The notes under the pieces are model-generated. The model made no database searches. It was not told where the DNA came from and worked only from the letters and a program-made list of their open reading frames with translations. A stretch of DNA of 43,624 nucleotides, from positions 145,336 to 188,959 of the forward strand of contig JAGWQN010000093.1 of the NCBI GenBank assembly GCA_028869995.1, given 5' to 3'. Every line of letters begins with the position of its first letter. The first letter of the stretch is position 1. The translations under genes and the position numbers were made by a program. The DNA is from Rhodospirillales bacterium. GTDB taxonomy: Bacteria > Pseudomonadota > Alphaproteobacteria > Acetobacterales > Acetobacteraceae. Positions 29,200 through 36,854 of the stretch are shown here, one piece after another.

Positions 29200-30003
29200 A
29201 TGCTCGTGCATCTGCCGGATCGCGCGGTGCTCGCCGTCAAGGGCGGGGATCGGGTCGCCTTTCTCCAGGGGCTGGTCTCCGCCGACGTAGCGCGCGCGGA
29301 GCCAGGGCGCTGCCTGTGGTCGGCGCTGCTGACGCCGCAGGGCAAGTATCTCGCCGACTTCTTCATTCACGCGACCGCGGACGCCCTGCTGCTCGACCTC
29401 GTGGCGGAACAGGCGGAGCTGGTGCGCACACGGCTGCTGCGCTTCCGCCTGCGCAGCAAGGTCGAGATCGACCCGGAGCCGCTCGCCGTCCACGTCGCCT
29501 GGCCGGAGGGGCCGGCCGGCGCCGTTGCGGACCCGCGGCTGCCTGCAGCCGGGTTCCGGCTGCTCTCGCCCACACCACGCGGCACCGACACGGTTGCGGC
29601 GTGGGAGCGGCACCGGATCGCCCTCGGCCTGCCCGAGCCCCGCGACCACGAGCCGGAGAAGACCGTTCTGCTCGAGGCCGGCTTCGACGAACTTGGCGCC
29701 ATCGCCTGGGACAAGGGGTGCTGGATGGGTCAGGAACTCACCGCCCGCACCCGCTATCGCGGCCTCGTGAAGCGGCGCCTGATGCCTGTCACGGTCGTCG
29801 GAACCCCGCCGCCGCCGGGCACGACGGTGATCGACGCATCGGGCGCCGAAGCTGGAACCGTTCGCTCCGGCATCGATCAGGTGGCACTTGCCACGCTGCG
29901 GCTTGATGCGCTGGAAGGCCCCCTCAGCGCCGACGGCGCGAGCCTGCTGCCCCGCCCACCACGCTGGATGAACCTGCCCTCCAACACGGAACCGCCCGCA
30001 TGA
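29200..30003 (+). CDS. ygfZ: YgfZ-type folate-binding protein (GcvT-like, Fe-S cluster/tRNA-modification factor)
   Basis: A 267-residue aminomethyltransferase-like protein. YgfZ/IBA57 proteins bind tetrahydrofolate and help repair or assemble certain Fe-S enzymes, including the tRNA methylthiotransferase MiaB. The signature K-G-C-x-x-G-Q-E is complete (KGCWMGQE, Lys172, Gly173, Cys174) with TARTRYRG following, and the N-terminal FLQGLVSADV and LLTPQGKYLADFF match the GcvT fold. Length is a little shorter than E. coli YgfZ, as usual in alphaproteobacteria. It overlaps the methyltransferase gene as ATGA and is divergent from asnB. The start at 29200 (MLVHLPDRAVL) is the family start; earlier open frame lies over asnB. 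Confidence 0.93.
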   Translation: MLVHLPDRAVLAVKGGDRVAFLQGLVSADVARAEPGRCLWSALLTPQGKYLADFFIHATADALLLDLVAEQAELVRTRLLRFRLRSKVEIDPEPLAVHVAWPEGPAGAVADPRLPAAGFRLLSPTPRGTDTVAAWERHRIALGLPEPRDHEPEKTVLLEAGFDELGAIAWDKGCWMGQELTARTRYRGLVKRRLMPVTVVGTPPPPGTTVIDASGAEAGTVRSGIDQVALATLRLDALEGPLSADGASLLPRPPRWMNLPSNTEPPA

Positions 30004-30578
30004 ACGACGAACCGAATGCCTGGGAGCTCCGTTACCAGGAGAGCCGCACCGGCTGGCAGCGTGAAGACGTATCGCCGGCGCTGCTAGCCTGGCTTGCCGA
30101 CGGCACGTTGAAGCCGTGTCGCATTCTTGTGCCCGGCGCGGGCCGCAGCCATGAACCCCTGCACCTTGCCCAGGCCCGGTTCCAGGTAACGACGCTGGAC
30201 ATCGCGCCGAGCGCGGTCGCGCACCAGCGAGCGGGGCTGGCCGCCTTGGGCGGCACGGCGCTCGAAGGCGACGTCCTGTCATTCGACGCCAGCCAGCCCT
30301 TCGACGTCATCTACGAACAGACCTGCCTTTGCGCCCTGCCGCCCGACCGGCGGGCGGCCTACGCGGCACAGATGCGGCGCTGGCTTCGCCCGGGCGGCGT
30401 CCTTGCAGCGCTGTTCATGCAGACCGGCCGGGACGGCGGGCCGCCCTTCCACTGCGCCCTGCCGGACATGCGCGCGCTGCTGCCCGAAACCGCCTGGCGC
30501 TGGCCGGACCGGACATGGCCGGAGGTGCCTCACGGCGACGGGCTGTTCGAGATCCCGCTGGCGCTGATCCGGATCTGA
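30000..30578 (+). CDS. SAM-dependent methyltransferase, thiopurine S-methyltransferase-like
   Basis: A 192-residue class I methyltransferase. The SAM-binding motif I is ILVPGAGRSHEPLHLA, followed by VTTLDIAPSAV, as in the TPMT/TehB-like branch (LVPGxGRxxD). FDVIYEQTCLCALPPDRRAA matches the motif IV/post-IV region typical of TPMT-like proteins (yEqtfLCALPP). Bacterial TPMT-like proteins methylate thiols, selenium or tellurium compounds; the substrate here is unknown. It starts four bases inside the ygfZ stop (ATGA), so it is translated with it. After its stop, a palindromic operator and TetR gene follow. Confidence 0.88.
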   Translation: MNDEPNAWELRYQESRTGWQREDVSPALLAWLADGTLKPCRILVPGAGRSHEPLHLAQARFQVTTLDIAPSAVAHQRAGLAALGGTALEGDVLSFDASQPFDVIYEQTCLCALPPDRRAAYAAQMRRWLRPGGVLAALFMQTGRDGGPPFHCALPDMRALLPETAWRWPDRTWPEVPHGDGLFEIPLALIRI

Positions 30579-30617
30579 AGCACGCCCCGGCCTGAGAGGC
30601 CGGCAATCCCCAGGTCG

Positions 30618-30647
30618 TTGACAATGATGATGGCCATCATCATTGTC
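30618..30647 (+). promoter_or_regulatory. 28-bp perfect palindromic operator over a TTGACA promoter (TetR/MFS)
   Basis: A perfect 28-bp palindrome at 30620-30647, with half-site GACAATGATGATGG and its reverse complement. It overlaps a consensus -35 TTGACA (30618-30623); a weak -10 CATTGT (30641-30646) sits 17 bp on, inside the right arm. Initiation would fall at or next to the TetR ATG (30653), which implies a leaderless mRNA. Binding of the TetR protein would block RNA polymerase. Confidence 0.82.
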
Positions 30648-30652
30648 GCTGC

Positions 30653-31267
30653 ATGCGCGTCAGCACCGCCGCCCGTGAGGATCATACGGCCGCGATCCTC
30701 GCCGCCGCTGAACGCCTGTTCCGCGAGCGCGGCTTCGACGGTGCCGGCGTCGCGGAGGTTGCGCGCGCGGCCGGCCTGACCCACGGCGCCGTCTACAACC
30801 GCTTTCCCGGCAAGGCCGCGCTCGCCGCCGCGGCCCTGCGCAACGCGCTGCTCGCCGCCGCGGACCTCTGGCGCGAGCGGGCCGAGAGAGCGCGCGCGGC
30901 CGGCCGGGACCCGTTCGGGGCGCTGATCGACGCCTATCTGCAACCCGCGCATCGTGACAATCTGGCCGAGGGCTGCCCGATCGCGACGCTGGGCCCGGAG
31001 GCGGCGCGCGAGCCGGGACCGCTCGCCGATGCGCTGGCGGAGGGCACGGCGGCGCTCGCCGCGGAGCTCGCCAACGCGCTGCCCGCCTCGATGCCGCCGG
31101 CGGACCGTGCCCGCGCCGCCACCGCCGCGCTTTCCGCCATGAACGGCGGCCTGATCCTCTCCCGCGCGCTGCGCGGCCACCTGGCCGCCTCTGACGCGGC
31201 GCTGGCGTGCGCGCGGGTTCTCGCCCGCGCCGCCGTCCATCTCTTCTCTGATCCCCCGCGCCTCTGA
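30653..31267 (+). CDS. TetR-family transcriptional repressor
   Basis: A 204-residue TetR-type repressor. The N-terminal helix-turn-helix is clear: AILAAAERLFRERGFDGAGV, AEVARAAGLTHGAVYNRFPG and KAALAAAALR. The C-terminal ligand domain carries GCPIATLGPEAAREPGPLAD, as in LmrA/YxaF-like repressors that control efflux genes. The start follows the palindrome at once, with no ribosome site, which agrees with a leaderless transcript. The MFS gene follows 21 bp later in the same direction, so the pair is probably one self-repressed unit induced by an efflux substrate. The inducer is unknown. The Ala/Arg-rich composition reflects high GC. Confidence 0.93.
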   Translation: MRVSTAAREDHTAAILAAAERLFRERGFDGAGVAEVARAAGLTHGAVYNRFPGKAALAAAALRNALLAAADLWRERAERARAAGRDPFGALIDAYLQPAHRDNLAEGCPIATLGPEAAREPGPLADALAEGTAALAAELANALPASMPPADRARAATAALSAMNGGLILSRALRGHLAASDAALACARVLARAAVHLFSDPPRL

Positions 31268-31288
31268 CCTGTCGCCGAGGAAGACCGC

Positions 31289-32560
31289 ATGTTCGCAGCC
31301 CGTCTCGCCCCCGCGCTGGCCCGTCGTGGCCTCCATTACGCATGGGTGATGGCGGCCATCACCTTCCTCACCACGCTCTCCACCGCGGCGGCGCTGGGCA
31401 TGCCCGGCATCCTGATCGTGCCGCTGCGGCATGAATTCGGGTGGGACACGGCGGCGGTTTCCGGCCCGCTGGCGCTGCGCCTGGTTCTGTTCGGCGCCAC
31501 CGCGCCCTTCGCCGCGGCGCTGATCGCTCGCTACGGCATCCGCGCCGTGGTGACAGGGGCCGTCGCCCTGATCGTGGCCGGCGTTGCACTCGCGAGCCGG
31601 ATGACGGCGCTCTGGCAGCTCTGGCTCGCCTGGGGTGTGCTCGTCGGGATTGCCACAGGCATGACGGCGATGGTGCTGGCCGCGACCGTGGTCGCGCGCT
31701 GGTTCCACATCCGTCGGGGATTGGTTCTGGGCCTGCTGACGGCGGCGAACGCCACGGGGCAGCTGATCTTCTTGCCCATCGCCGCCTGGATCTCCGACCA
31801 TGTCGGCTGGCGCGAGGCGCTGCTGCCGGCGACGCTCGCCTGCGTGGCCTGCCTGGCGCTGGTGGTGCTGTTCGCCGCCGATCATCCGGGCAGTGTGGGC
31901 CTGCCCGCGTTCGGCGCGCGCGACGTGACGCTCCCGCCGCCGCCGCGCGAGGGTGCGGTCGCGGCCAGCTTCAACGCGCTCACCGAGGCCTCGGCGCGGC
32001 CGCTGTTCTGGGTGCTGTTCGCCACCTTCTTCGTGTGCGGCTTTTCCACCAACGGGCTGGTGCAGACGCATTTCATTCCGCTGTGTCACGATTTCGGCAT
32101 GACCGACCTCGCGGCGGCGAGCGTGCTGGCGATGATGGGCGCGTTCGATTTTGTCGGCACCATCGCGAGCGGCTGGCTTTCGGACCGGGTCGACAACCGC
32201 GTGCTGCTGTTCTGGTACTACGGGCTGCGCGGGCTGTCGCTGCTGATGCTGCCGTTCTTGAACTTCACCGTGGTGGGTCTTTCCGCCTTCGCGGTGTTCT
32301 ATGGGCTCGACTGGGTGGCGACGGTGCCCCCCACGGCACGCCTCTCGGGCCAGGTGCTGGACCGCGAGCGCGGACCGCTCGTGTTCGGCTGGGCCTTCGC
32401 CGCGCACCAGCTCGGCGCCGCGACCGCCGCGATCGGCGCGGGTATCGCGCGCGACGTGTTCGCGACCTACATCCCGGCCTTTGCCACCGCCGGGGTGGCC
32501 TGCCTGCTGGCCGCCGGCGCGGCGCTTGCAGTCCGCCGCGGCGCGCGCCTCGCGGTGTGA
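31289..32560 (+). CDS. MFS transporter
   Basis: A 423-residue major facilitator, about 12 transmembrane helices in two sets of six. The opening LHYAWVMAAITFLTTLSTAA with a charged motif in LIARYGIRAVV resembles the oxalate/formate-antiporter-like and monocarboxylate MFS group. The second half shows GFSTNGLVQTHFIPLCHDFG and WLSDRVDNRVLLFWYYGLRG (a Motif-A like GWLSDRxxxR). The cluster TetR-MFS under one operator suggests a substrate-induced exporter, though import cannot be excluded. GAGGA (31277-31281) precedes the ATG by 7 nt. It converges with the phosphodiesterase gene over 25 bp. Confidence 0.9.
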   Translation: MFAARLAPALARRGLHYAWVMAAITFLTTLSTAAALGMPGILIVPLRHEFGWDTAAVSGPLALRLVLFGATAPFAAALIARYGIRAVVTGAVALIVAGVALASRMTALWQLWLAWGVLVGIATGMTAMVLAATVVARWFHIRRGLVLGLLTAANATGQLIFLPIAAWISDHVGWREALLPATLACVACLALVVLFAADHPGSVGLPAFGARDVTLPPPPREGAVAASFNALTEASARPLFWVLFATFFVCGFSTNGLVQTHFIPLCHDFGMTDLAAASVLAMMGAFDFVGTIASGWLSDRVDNRVLLFWYYGLRGLSLLMLPFLNFTVVGLSAFAVFYGLDWVATVPPTARLSGQVLDRERGPLVFGWAFAAHQLGAATAAIGAGIARDVFATYIPAFATAGVACLLAAGAALAVRRGARLAV

Positions 32561-32585
32561 GGGGACGTGTCGAGGGCGCGCCCCC

Positions 32586-33419
32586 TCAGCGCGGCGGCAC
32601 GCCGGGATAGTCGGGGTCGAGCAGGAACGGATACGGGCCCGGATAATTCTCCACATACCCCATGTGGGTGACGAGGCCGGTGGGCTCGCTCCAGTAATGC
32701 ACCAGGTAGGCCGGGGGCTCGAGGTTCCACAGCGGCGCCTGGTGCGGGCCGAGATCGAGTTCCACCTGATGGGCAACCGAGGGGCCGATGCAGCCGATCG
32801 TGTGGCCGACCTGCGTGATGATGGGACGGTGGTCGTGGCCGCAGACGACGCGGACGACCTGAGGGTGACGCGCCAGCAGGCCTTGGAACGCCTGCCAGTT
32901 CTTCAGCGGAATCCGGTCCATGTGCCCGATGCCGGTGAGGAATGGTGGGTGGTGCATGGCGATCAGGGTCGGCCGGTGCGGCTCCGCCGCGAGCGTGGCG
33001 TCGAGCCATCGCATGCGCTTCTCGCACAACTCGCCCGCACTGCTGTGCGCCATCGCGGTGTCCAGCATGACCAGGCGGACCGGCAGATCCTCGACCGTGT
33101 ACTGAATGAAGTCGGGATCGTCGCCGATGCCCGGCCAATCGGCCAACTGCCGCTTCATCTCGTCGCGCCGGTCGTGGTTGCCGGGGATCATGTAGGTCGG
33201 CAGGTCGATGGTGCGCCGCAGTATGGCCGCGAGCTCCTCATATTCAGTCGGCAGGCCGTTATCCGTCAGGTCGCCGCTGATGATCAGCGCGTCCGGCCTC
33301 GGCGTGAACGCGCGCACGGCACGAAGCGCGCGCTCGACCAGCATGTTGGTTTCGCCCACGCGCGCCAGCGGCAAGCCATGCGGACGGACGTGCAGGTCGG
33401 TGATCTGGATCAGGATCAA
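32586..33419 (-). CDS. Metallophosphoesterase, GpdQ/CpdA-like (glycerophosphodiesterase or cyclic-nucleotide phosphodiesterase)
   Basis: A 277-residue binuclear metallophosphoesterase. All metal motifs are present in order: QITDLHVR (D-x-H), SGDLTDNG (GD), PGNHDRR (GNHD), MHHPPF and CGHDH. Similarity in order and spacing to Enterobacter GpdQ is close (SDTHFR, SGDIVNCG, IPGNHDD, MHHPPLP, CGHNH), including a conserved H-Q-V near the C-terminus. GpdQ hydrolyses glycerophosphodiesters, while CpdA-type members hydrolyse cAMP. Its place at the end of the Ugp-like ABC operon favours glycerophosphodiesters. The start is uncertain: TTG at 33419 with GGGAGA 5 nt upstream fits family starts (M-I-L-I-Q-I-T-D-L-H), and an ATG at 33509 would add 30 residues. 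Confidence 0.85.
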   Translation of the reverse strand: MILIQITDLHVRPHGLPLARVGETNMLVERALRAVRAFTPRPDALIISGDLTDNGLPTEYEELAAILRRTIDLPTYMIPGNHDRRDEMKRQLADWPGIGDDPDFIQYTVEDLPVRLVMLDTAMAHSSAGELCEKRMRWLDATLAAEPHRPTLIAMHHPPFLTGIGHMDRIPLKNWQAFQGLLARHPQVVRVVCGHDHRPIITQVGHTIGCIGPSVAHQVELDLGPHQAPLWNLEPPAYLVHYWSEPTGLVTHMGYVENYPGPYPFLLDPDYPGVPPR

Positions 33420-33424
33420 GGATG

Positions 33425-33430
33425 TCTCCC
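33425..33430 (-). promoter_or_regulatory. Ribosome binding site for the TTG start of the phosphodiesterase
   Basis: On the minus strand GGGAGA precedes TTG (33419) by 5 nt. This supports the unusual TTG start over the ATG at 33509, which overlaps no such site. Confidence 0.6.
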
Positions 33431-33515
33431 GGGGGTCTCGAGCGAAGGATTCCGGCGATGATCGGCCTCGAGAAGCGCCGAGGCAATCATCGCCGGCAGC
33501 AAGCTGCACCGCGGC

Positions 33516-34829
33516 TCAGGGCACCTGCAGCGCGGTTTCCTTGACATAAGGCGCCAGCAGAGCTTCCGCGGCTTTCTGGCCGCGCTCGGCGGCCACGGCC
33601 GGGGTTTCCCTGCCCACGATGAGCGCCTGGATCTCGTTCTCCAGGGCCTTGCGGACGCCGACCACGTCATAGGTGTCGAACCAGGGAACGGCATACCTGA
33701 GCTGCCGGATCGCAACCGTCGCGTTCGGGTGCTGGGCCAGATACGCCTTCATGGCCGGCAGCTCGTAGGCGGCGCGGTTGGGCGCGAAATAGCCGGTGAA
33801 GCGGCTCCAGCGTCCCGCGACCGTGGGCGAGGTAAGCCACTCGATGAACGTCCACGCCGCCTGCTGCCGCGCGGCTGAGTTGCCCGCGGGGATCAGCAGG
33901 CTGCCACCGCCGATCGGCGCCGCGTGTCCGATCTCGCCGGGGAGGAACGCCGTCCGATAGGGTTGCTTCATGCCGTGGCGGACGAAGCCGAGCGCGCCCG
34001 TGGAGAGGATCATCATGGCCGCATGGCCGCTGAAGAAGGCCGTCGTCGTCGCATTCGCGTCCGTCACCGAGGCCGGCATGACATGCGCCTTGTGGATCAT
34101 GTCATCGAGGAAGGTGAGCGCACCGATGGTGGACGGCTGGTTATAGTAAACTTCTCCGCCCCATTCGTGATTCCACCACTGCCCGCCATTGGCCATCACC
34201 AGGCCCGACATGATCCAGCCGAGATAATCCGACGTCTCCGGCATCATCATGCCCCACCGCTCGGTCTGGCCGTTCTTGACCACGGTGAGTTTCTTGGCAT
34301 CCGCATACCATTCCGCCCAGGTTTGCGGCGGCTTGTTCGGGTCGAGGCCGGCCTGCCTGAACGCGTCGACGCTGTAGAACAGCAACGGCGTCGAGTTCTG
34401 GAACGGAATCGCATAGACATGCCCGCCGATCACCGCGTTGGGCAGCAGCGCGGGAAAGAAGCGCTTCATGTAGGCGGCATCCGTCGTGCCCTCGGCGCTG
34501 ATCAGCCGATCGAGCGGCATCGCGGCGCGCATGATCGCATAGTTACGGATGAAGTTCGCGCTCATCAGCGCCACCGCCGGCGGATGCCCCGCCTTGATGG
34601 CGGCTCGGGTCTTCAGGTCGGTGTCGTCGTAGCTGCCCGTATAGACACCGGTGACGTGGATGTCGGGATGCGACGTGTTGAACTCGCCGATCAGCTTCTG
34701 CATCTCCACGGCGAGCGTGCCCTGCACCGGCACCGGGAAGAAGAAGTCGATCGTGGTGGCGGCGCGGGCCGCCAGAGGGGCGGCGAGCGTGGCGACGGCC
34801 AGCGCCATCGCCAGCAGCGGGCGTTTCAT
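33516..34829 (-). CDS. ABC transporter substrate-binding protein, UgpB-like
   Basis: A 437-residue periplasmic binding protein of the family 1 extracellular (CUT1) type. A signal peptide with hydrophobic core MALAVATLAAPLAARAA leads to mature TTIDFFFPVPVQG. The N-lobe has GEFNTSHPDIHVTGVYTGSY and AAIKAGHPPAVALM, matching the glycerol-3-phosphate binding protein UgpB (GNYE/TGNAPAIL at similar places). The C-lobe has IGGGSLLIPAGNSAARQQAA and WTFIEWLTSP, a motif of this family. AAGGAGA is 6 nt before the ATG, a strong site. Ligand glycerol-3-phosphate or glycerophosphodiester is inferred from similarity and the adjacent GpdQ-like gene; a sugar is possible. It comes after the two permease genes in the operon. 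Confidence 0.9.
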   Translation of the reverse strand: MKRPLLAMALAVATLAAPLAARAATTIDFFFPVPVQGTLAVEMQKLIGEFNTSHPDIHVTGVYTGSYDDTDLKTRAAIKAGHPPAVALMSANFIRNYAIMRAAMPLDRLISAEGTTDAAYMKRFFPALLPNAVIGGHVYAIPFQNSTPLLFYSVDAFRQAGLDPNKPPQTWAEWYADAKKLTVVKNGQTERWGMMMPETSDYLGWIMSGLVMANGGQWWNHEWGGEVYYNQPSTIGALTFLDDMIHKAHVMPASVTDANATTTAFFSGHAAMMILSTGALGFVRHGMKQPYRTAFLPGEIGHAAPIGGGSLLIPAGNSAARQQAAWTFIEWLTSPTVAGRWSRFTGYFAPNRAAYELPAMKAYLAQHPNATVAIRQLRYAVPWFDTYDVVGVRKALENEIQALIVGRETPAVAAERGQKAAEALLAPYVKETALQVP

Positions 34830-34845
34830 GGAATTCTCTCCTTTG

Positions 34846-35679
34846 TCACTTGAGTCCCGAGACGGTGAGCGCACTCACGAAATGGCGTTGTGCGAGGGCG
34901 AATCCGATGACCAGCGGCGCGACGACCAGCACGGTGCCGGCCGCGATCAGTCCCCACTGCGCGCCCGCTTCGCCGGCGGTGGTGAAGGAGGCCAGGCCCA
35001 CGGTGAGCACCTGCTCGCTGGGGCTCGCCGTCGCGATCAGCGGCCACAGAAACTCGTTCCAATGGCTCGCTACCGAAACGATAGCGAAGGCGGCGATGCC
35101 GGGCCGGGCCAGTGGCAGCAGCACGTGGCGGATGAGAGCGCCGATGCCCGCGCCGTCGACGCGTGCCGCGTCCTCGAAGTCGCGCGGAATGGAACGGAAG
35201 GTCTGGCGCATCAGAAAGACGCCGAACGCGGAGGCGGCATAGGGAGCAGCGATGCCGGCCAGGTGATCGTAAAGGCCGAGGCTGGCGATCGTCTTGAGGT
35301 TGGGCACCAGCAGCACGACCGGCGGCAGCATGAGCTGCAGCAGAAAGGCGTGGAACAGCAGCGAGCTGCCACGGAAGTGCAGCCGCGCGAAGGCATAGCC
35401 GGCCAGGCTCGAGGTCACGAGCTGCACCGCGAACAGCCCGCCGCAGAGCAGGATGGTGTTGAGATACCAGAGGGGGAAGTTACCGGCGCTCCATGCCTCA
35501 CGGTAATTGGCGAGCGACACGCCGCCGTCCCCGTGTCGGAAAAACGGCCAGAGCGAGGCCATGTCGGTCGCATCCGCCGGGCGCAGCGAAGCCACCGCCA
35601 TCCAGGCGAACGGCAGAGCCCAGAGCACGGCGCCGGCAAGCCCGATGCACAGCACGAGCGGGCGGCGTTCAGGATTCAT
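34846..35679 (-). CDS. ABC transporter permease, UgpE-like
   Basis: A 277-residue inner-membrane permease of the MalG/UgpE class with six predicted helices. The cytoplasmic EAA-type loop contacting the ATPase is DFEDAARVDGAGIGALIRHV followed by LLPLARPG, as expected for CUT1 permeases. It also has PNLKTIASLGLYDHLAGIAA and YAASAFGVFLMRQTFRSIPR, both typical. The start (35679, MNPERRPLVL) overlaps the upstream permease's end by 11 bp, so translation is coupled. The gene ends 16 bp before the binding-protein gene. No ATP-binding subunit gene is found in this operon or elsewhere in the window apart from the unrelated oligopeptide ATPase at 1-390. Confidence 0.92.
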   Translation of the reverse strand: MNPERRPLVLCIGLAGAVLWALPFAWMAVASLRPADATDMASLWPFFRHGDGGVSLANYREAWSAGNFPLWYLNTILLCGGLFAVQLVTSSLAGYAFARLHFRGSSLLFHAFLLQLMLPPVVLLVPNLKTIASLGLYDHLAGIAAPYAASAFGVFLMRQTFRSIPRDFEDAARVDGAGIGALIRHVLLPLARPGIAAFAIVSVASHWNEFLWPLIATASPSEQVLTVGLASFTTAGEAGAQWGLIAAGTVLVVAPLVIGFALAQRHFVSALTVSGLK

Positions 35680-36550
35680 AATAAATCCCCTGCTCCATGG
35701 CCCGCAGCGAAGCCGCCGCCAGCGCCAGCAGGAAGCCGATGCCGATGACGGTGGCGGCGGCGGCAAGCCCGCCGTCGTTGTTCTGCTCGGCCTGCTGGTA
35801 GATGTAATAGAGGAGCAGGTTGGTCGAATCGCCCGGCCCGCCCTGCGTGAGCAGCACGATATGATCGACTTGCGTGACCGCATTGACCACGGCGACCGGC
35901 AACACGAAGGCGGTCGTGGGTCGGAGCAGCGGCAGGGTGATGCGCCGGAACCGGGTCCAGGAGCCCGCGCCGTCGAGGGCGGCGGCCTCGTGCAGTTCAC
36001 GCGGTATGCCGGCAAGCCCGGCAAGAAAGAACAACATGTAGTAGCCGGTGTTCTTCCACACCGAGAGAAGGATGACGCTGGGCAGGGCCAGCGAAGGGTC
36101 GCCCAGCCAGTTCGCGTCGGCCAGGCCGAAGCGCGCGAGCCAGCTGTCCAGCAACCCGCCGCCAGGCAGCAGGATGAAGGCGAAGATCGCCGCGGCAGCG
36201 ACCAGCGGGATCAGCATGGGCAAGGCCACGGCGGTGCGCAGCACCATGACCAGGCGTCCGTTGCCACCGAGCGCCAGCGCGAAGCCAAGGGCGAGGACCA
36301 GACTCGGCACGACCGTCCCAATCGCGTAGGCGATGGAGTTCCCGGCCACCGTCGCAAAATGCGGGTCGGCGAAGAGCCGGCCGAAATTATCAAATCCCCA
36401 CCTGGCCGGGCCGTTCAGTCGCTGCTCGATCAGGCTGCGCAAGGTCACGCGCAGGATCGGGACATAGGTGAATCCACCCAGCAGGAGAACCGAGGGCGCC
36501 AAGAGGAGGCCGGCCGTCCGGGCCCGTCGATCGCCGGCATGACGGCTCAC
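35669..36550 (-). CDS. ABC transporter permease, UgpA-like
   Basis: A 293-residue MalF/UgpA-type permease. It has six helices, with LLLAPSVLLLGGFTYVPILR at the start, and the EAA loop IPRELHEAAALDGAGSWTRF followed by RRITLPLLRPT. VNAVTQVDHIVLLTQGGPGD and DSTNLLLYYIYQQA are family blocks. The true start is uncertain: GTG at 36550 (VSRHAGDRRAR) gives the usual short cytoplasmic head before helix 1, while a GTG at 36607 or an unlikely start further upstream would add an atypical N-terminus. It is the first gene of the four-gene unit and divergent from the M10-Hint gene. Confidence 0.86.
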   Translation of the reverse strand: MSRHAGDRRARTAGLLLAPSVLLLGGFTYVPILRVTLRSLIEQRLNGPARWGFDNFGRLFADPHFATVAGNSIAYAIGTVVPSLVLALGFALALGGNGRLVMVLRTAVALPMLIPLVAAAAIFAFILLPGGGLLDSWLARFGLADANWLGDPSLALPSVILLSVWKNTGYYMLFFLAGLAGIPRELHEAAALDGAGSWTRFRRITLPLLRPTTAFVLPVAVVNAVTQVDHIVLLTQGGPGDSTNLLLYYIYQQAEQNNDGGLAAAATVIGIGFLLALAAASLRAMEQGIYYES

Positions 36551-36854
36551 CGGGCGTCGTCGGACGAGGAGCGACCCTTGCAGGGATTCAGCGACAAAAT
36601 TCACCCCTGGCTCGTAGCCCGCGCCCGATGACGTGGACGTGACAGGCCGGCAACGTTTCCATGAAACCGGGCAGCCCCAGGAGACCCCGTTCTTAATTTT
36701 ACTTGACACGCAGGGTGGTGGTTGCGCTAAGGCATTGTTCGCGCACGGGGTGGCGCCGGCCTTTTTTGTTGCAACGCAAACGCGCAATTTTACGCGCAGT
36801 TAGCGTGATGCTGGCAAGAGGTCGCCCAAGACCCCCAGTTTAGGTGCGTGTCCC
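36551..36854. promoter_or_regulatory. Divergent intergenic region of the Ugp-like and M10-Hint genes
   Basis: 304 bp with clearly lower GC than the flanks and no convincing gene. On the plus strand, TTGACA (36703-36708) with a poor -10 GCTAAG (36726-36731) could drive the M10-Hint gene, leaving a 5' leader of about 120 nt. On the minus strand, TAAAAT (36701-36696) is a possible -10 for the Ugp-like operon, its -35 unclear. A LacI-like GTTGCAAC palindrome lies near 36770, and ACGCGCA is directly repeated just after. These are pattern matches only. Confidence 0.35.

Noticed and set aside
30530-32776. 748-residue minus-strand frame opposite the TetR and MFS genes
   Set aside because: Antisense shadow of genes with full, ordered motifs.
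36751-36777. GC-rich stretch followed by TTTTTT, like an intrinsic terminator
   Set aside because: Only a 4-bp stem can be drawn, and it would end transcription before the M10-Hint gene in an otherwise promoter-like region.
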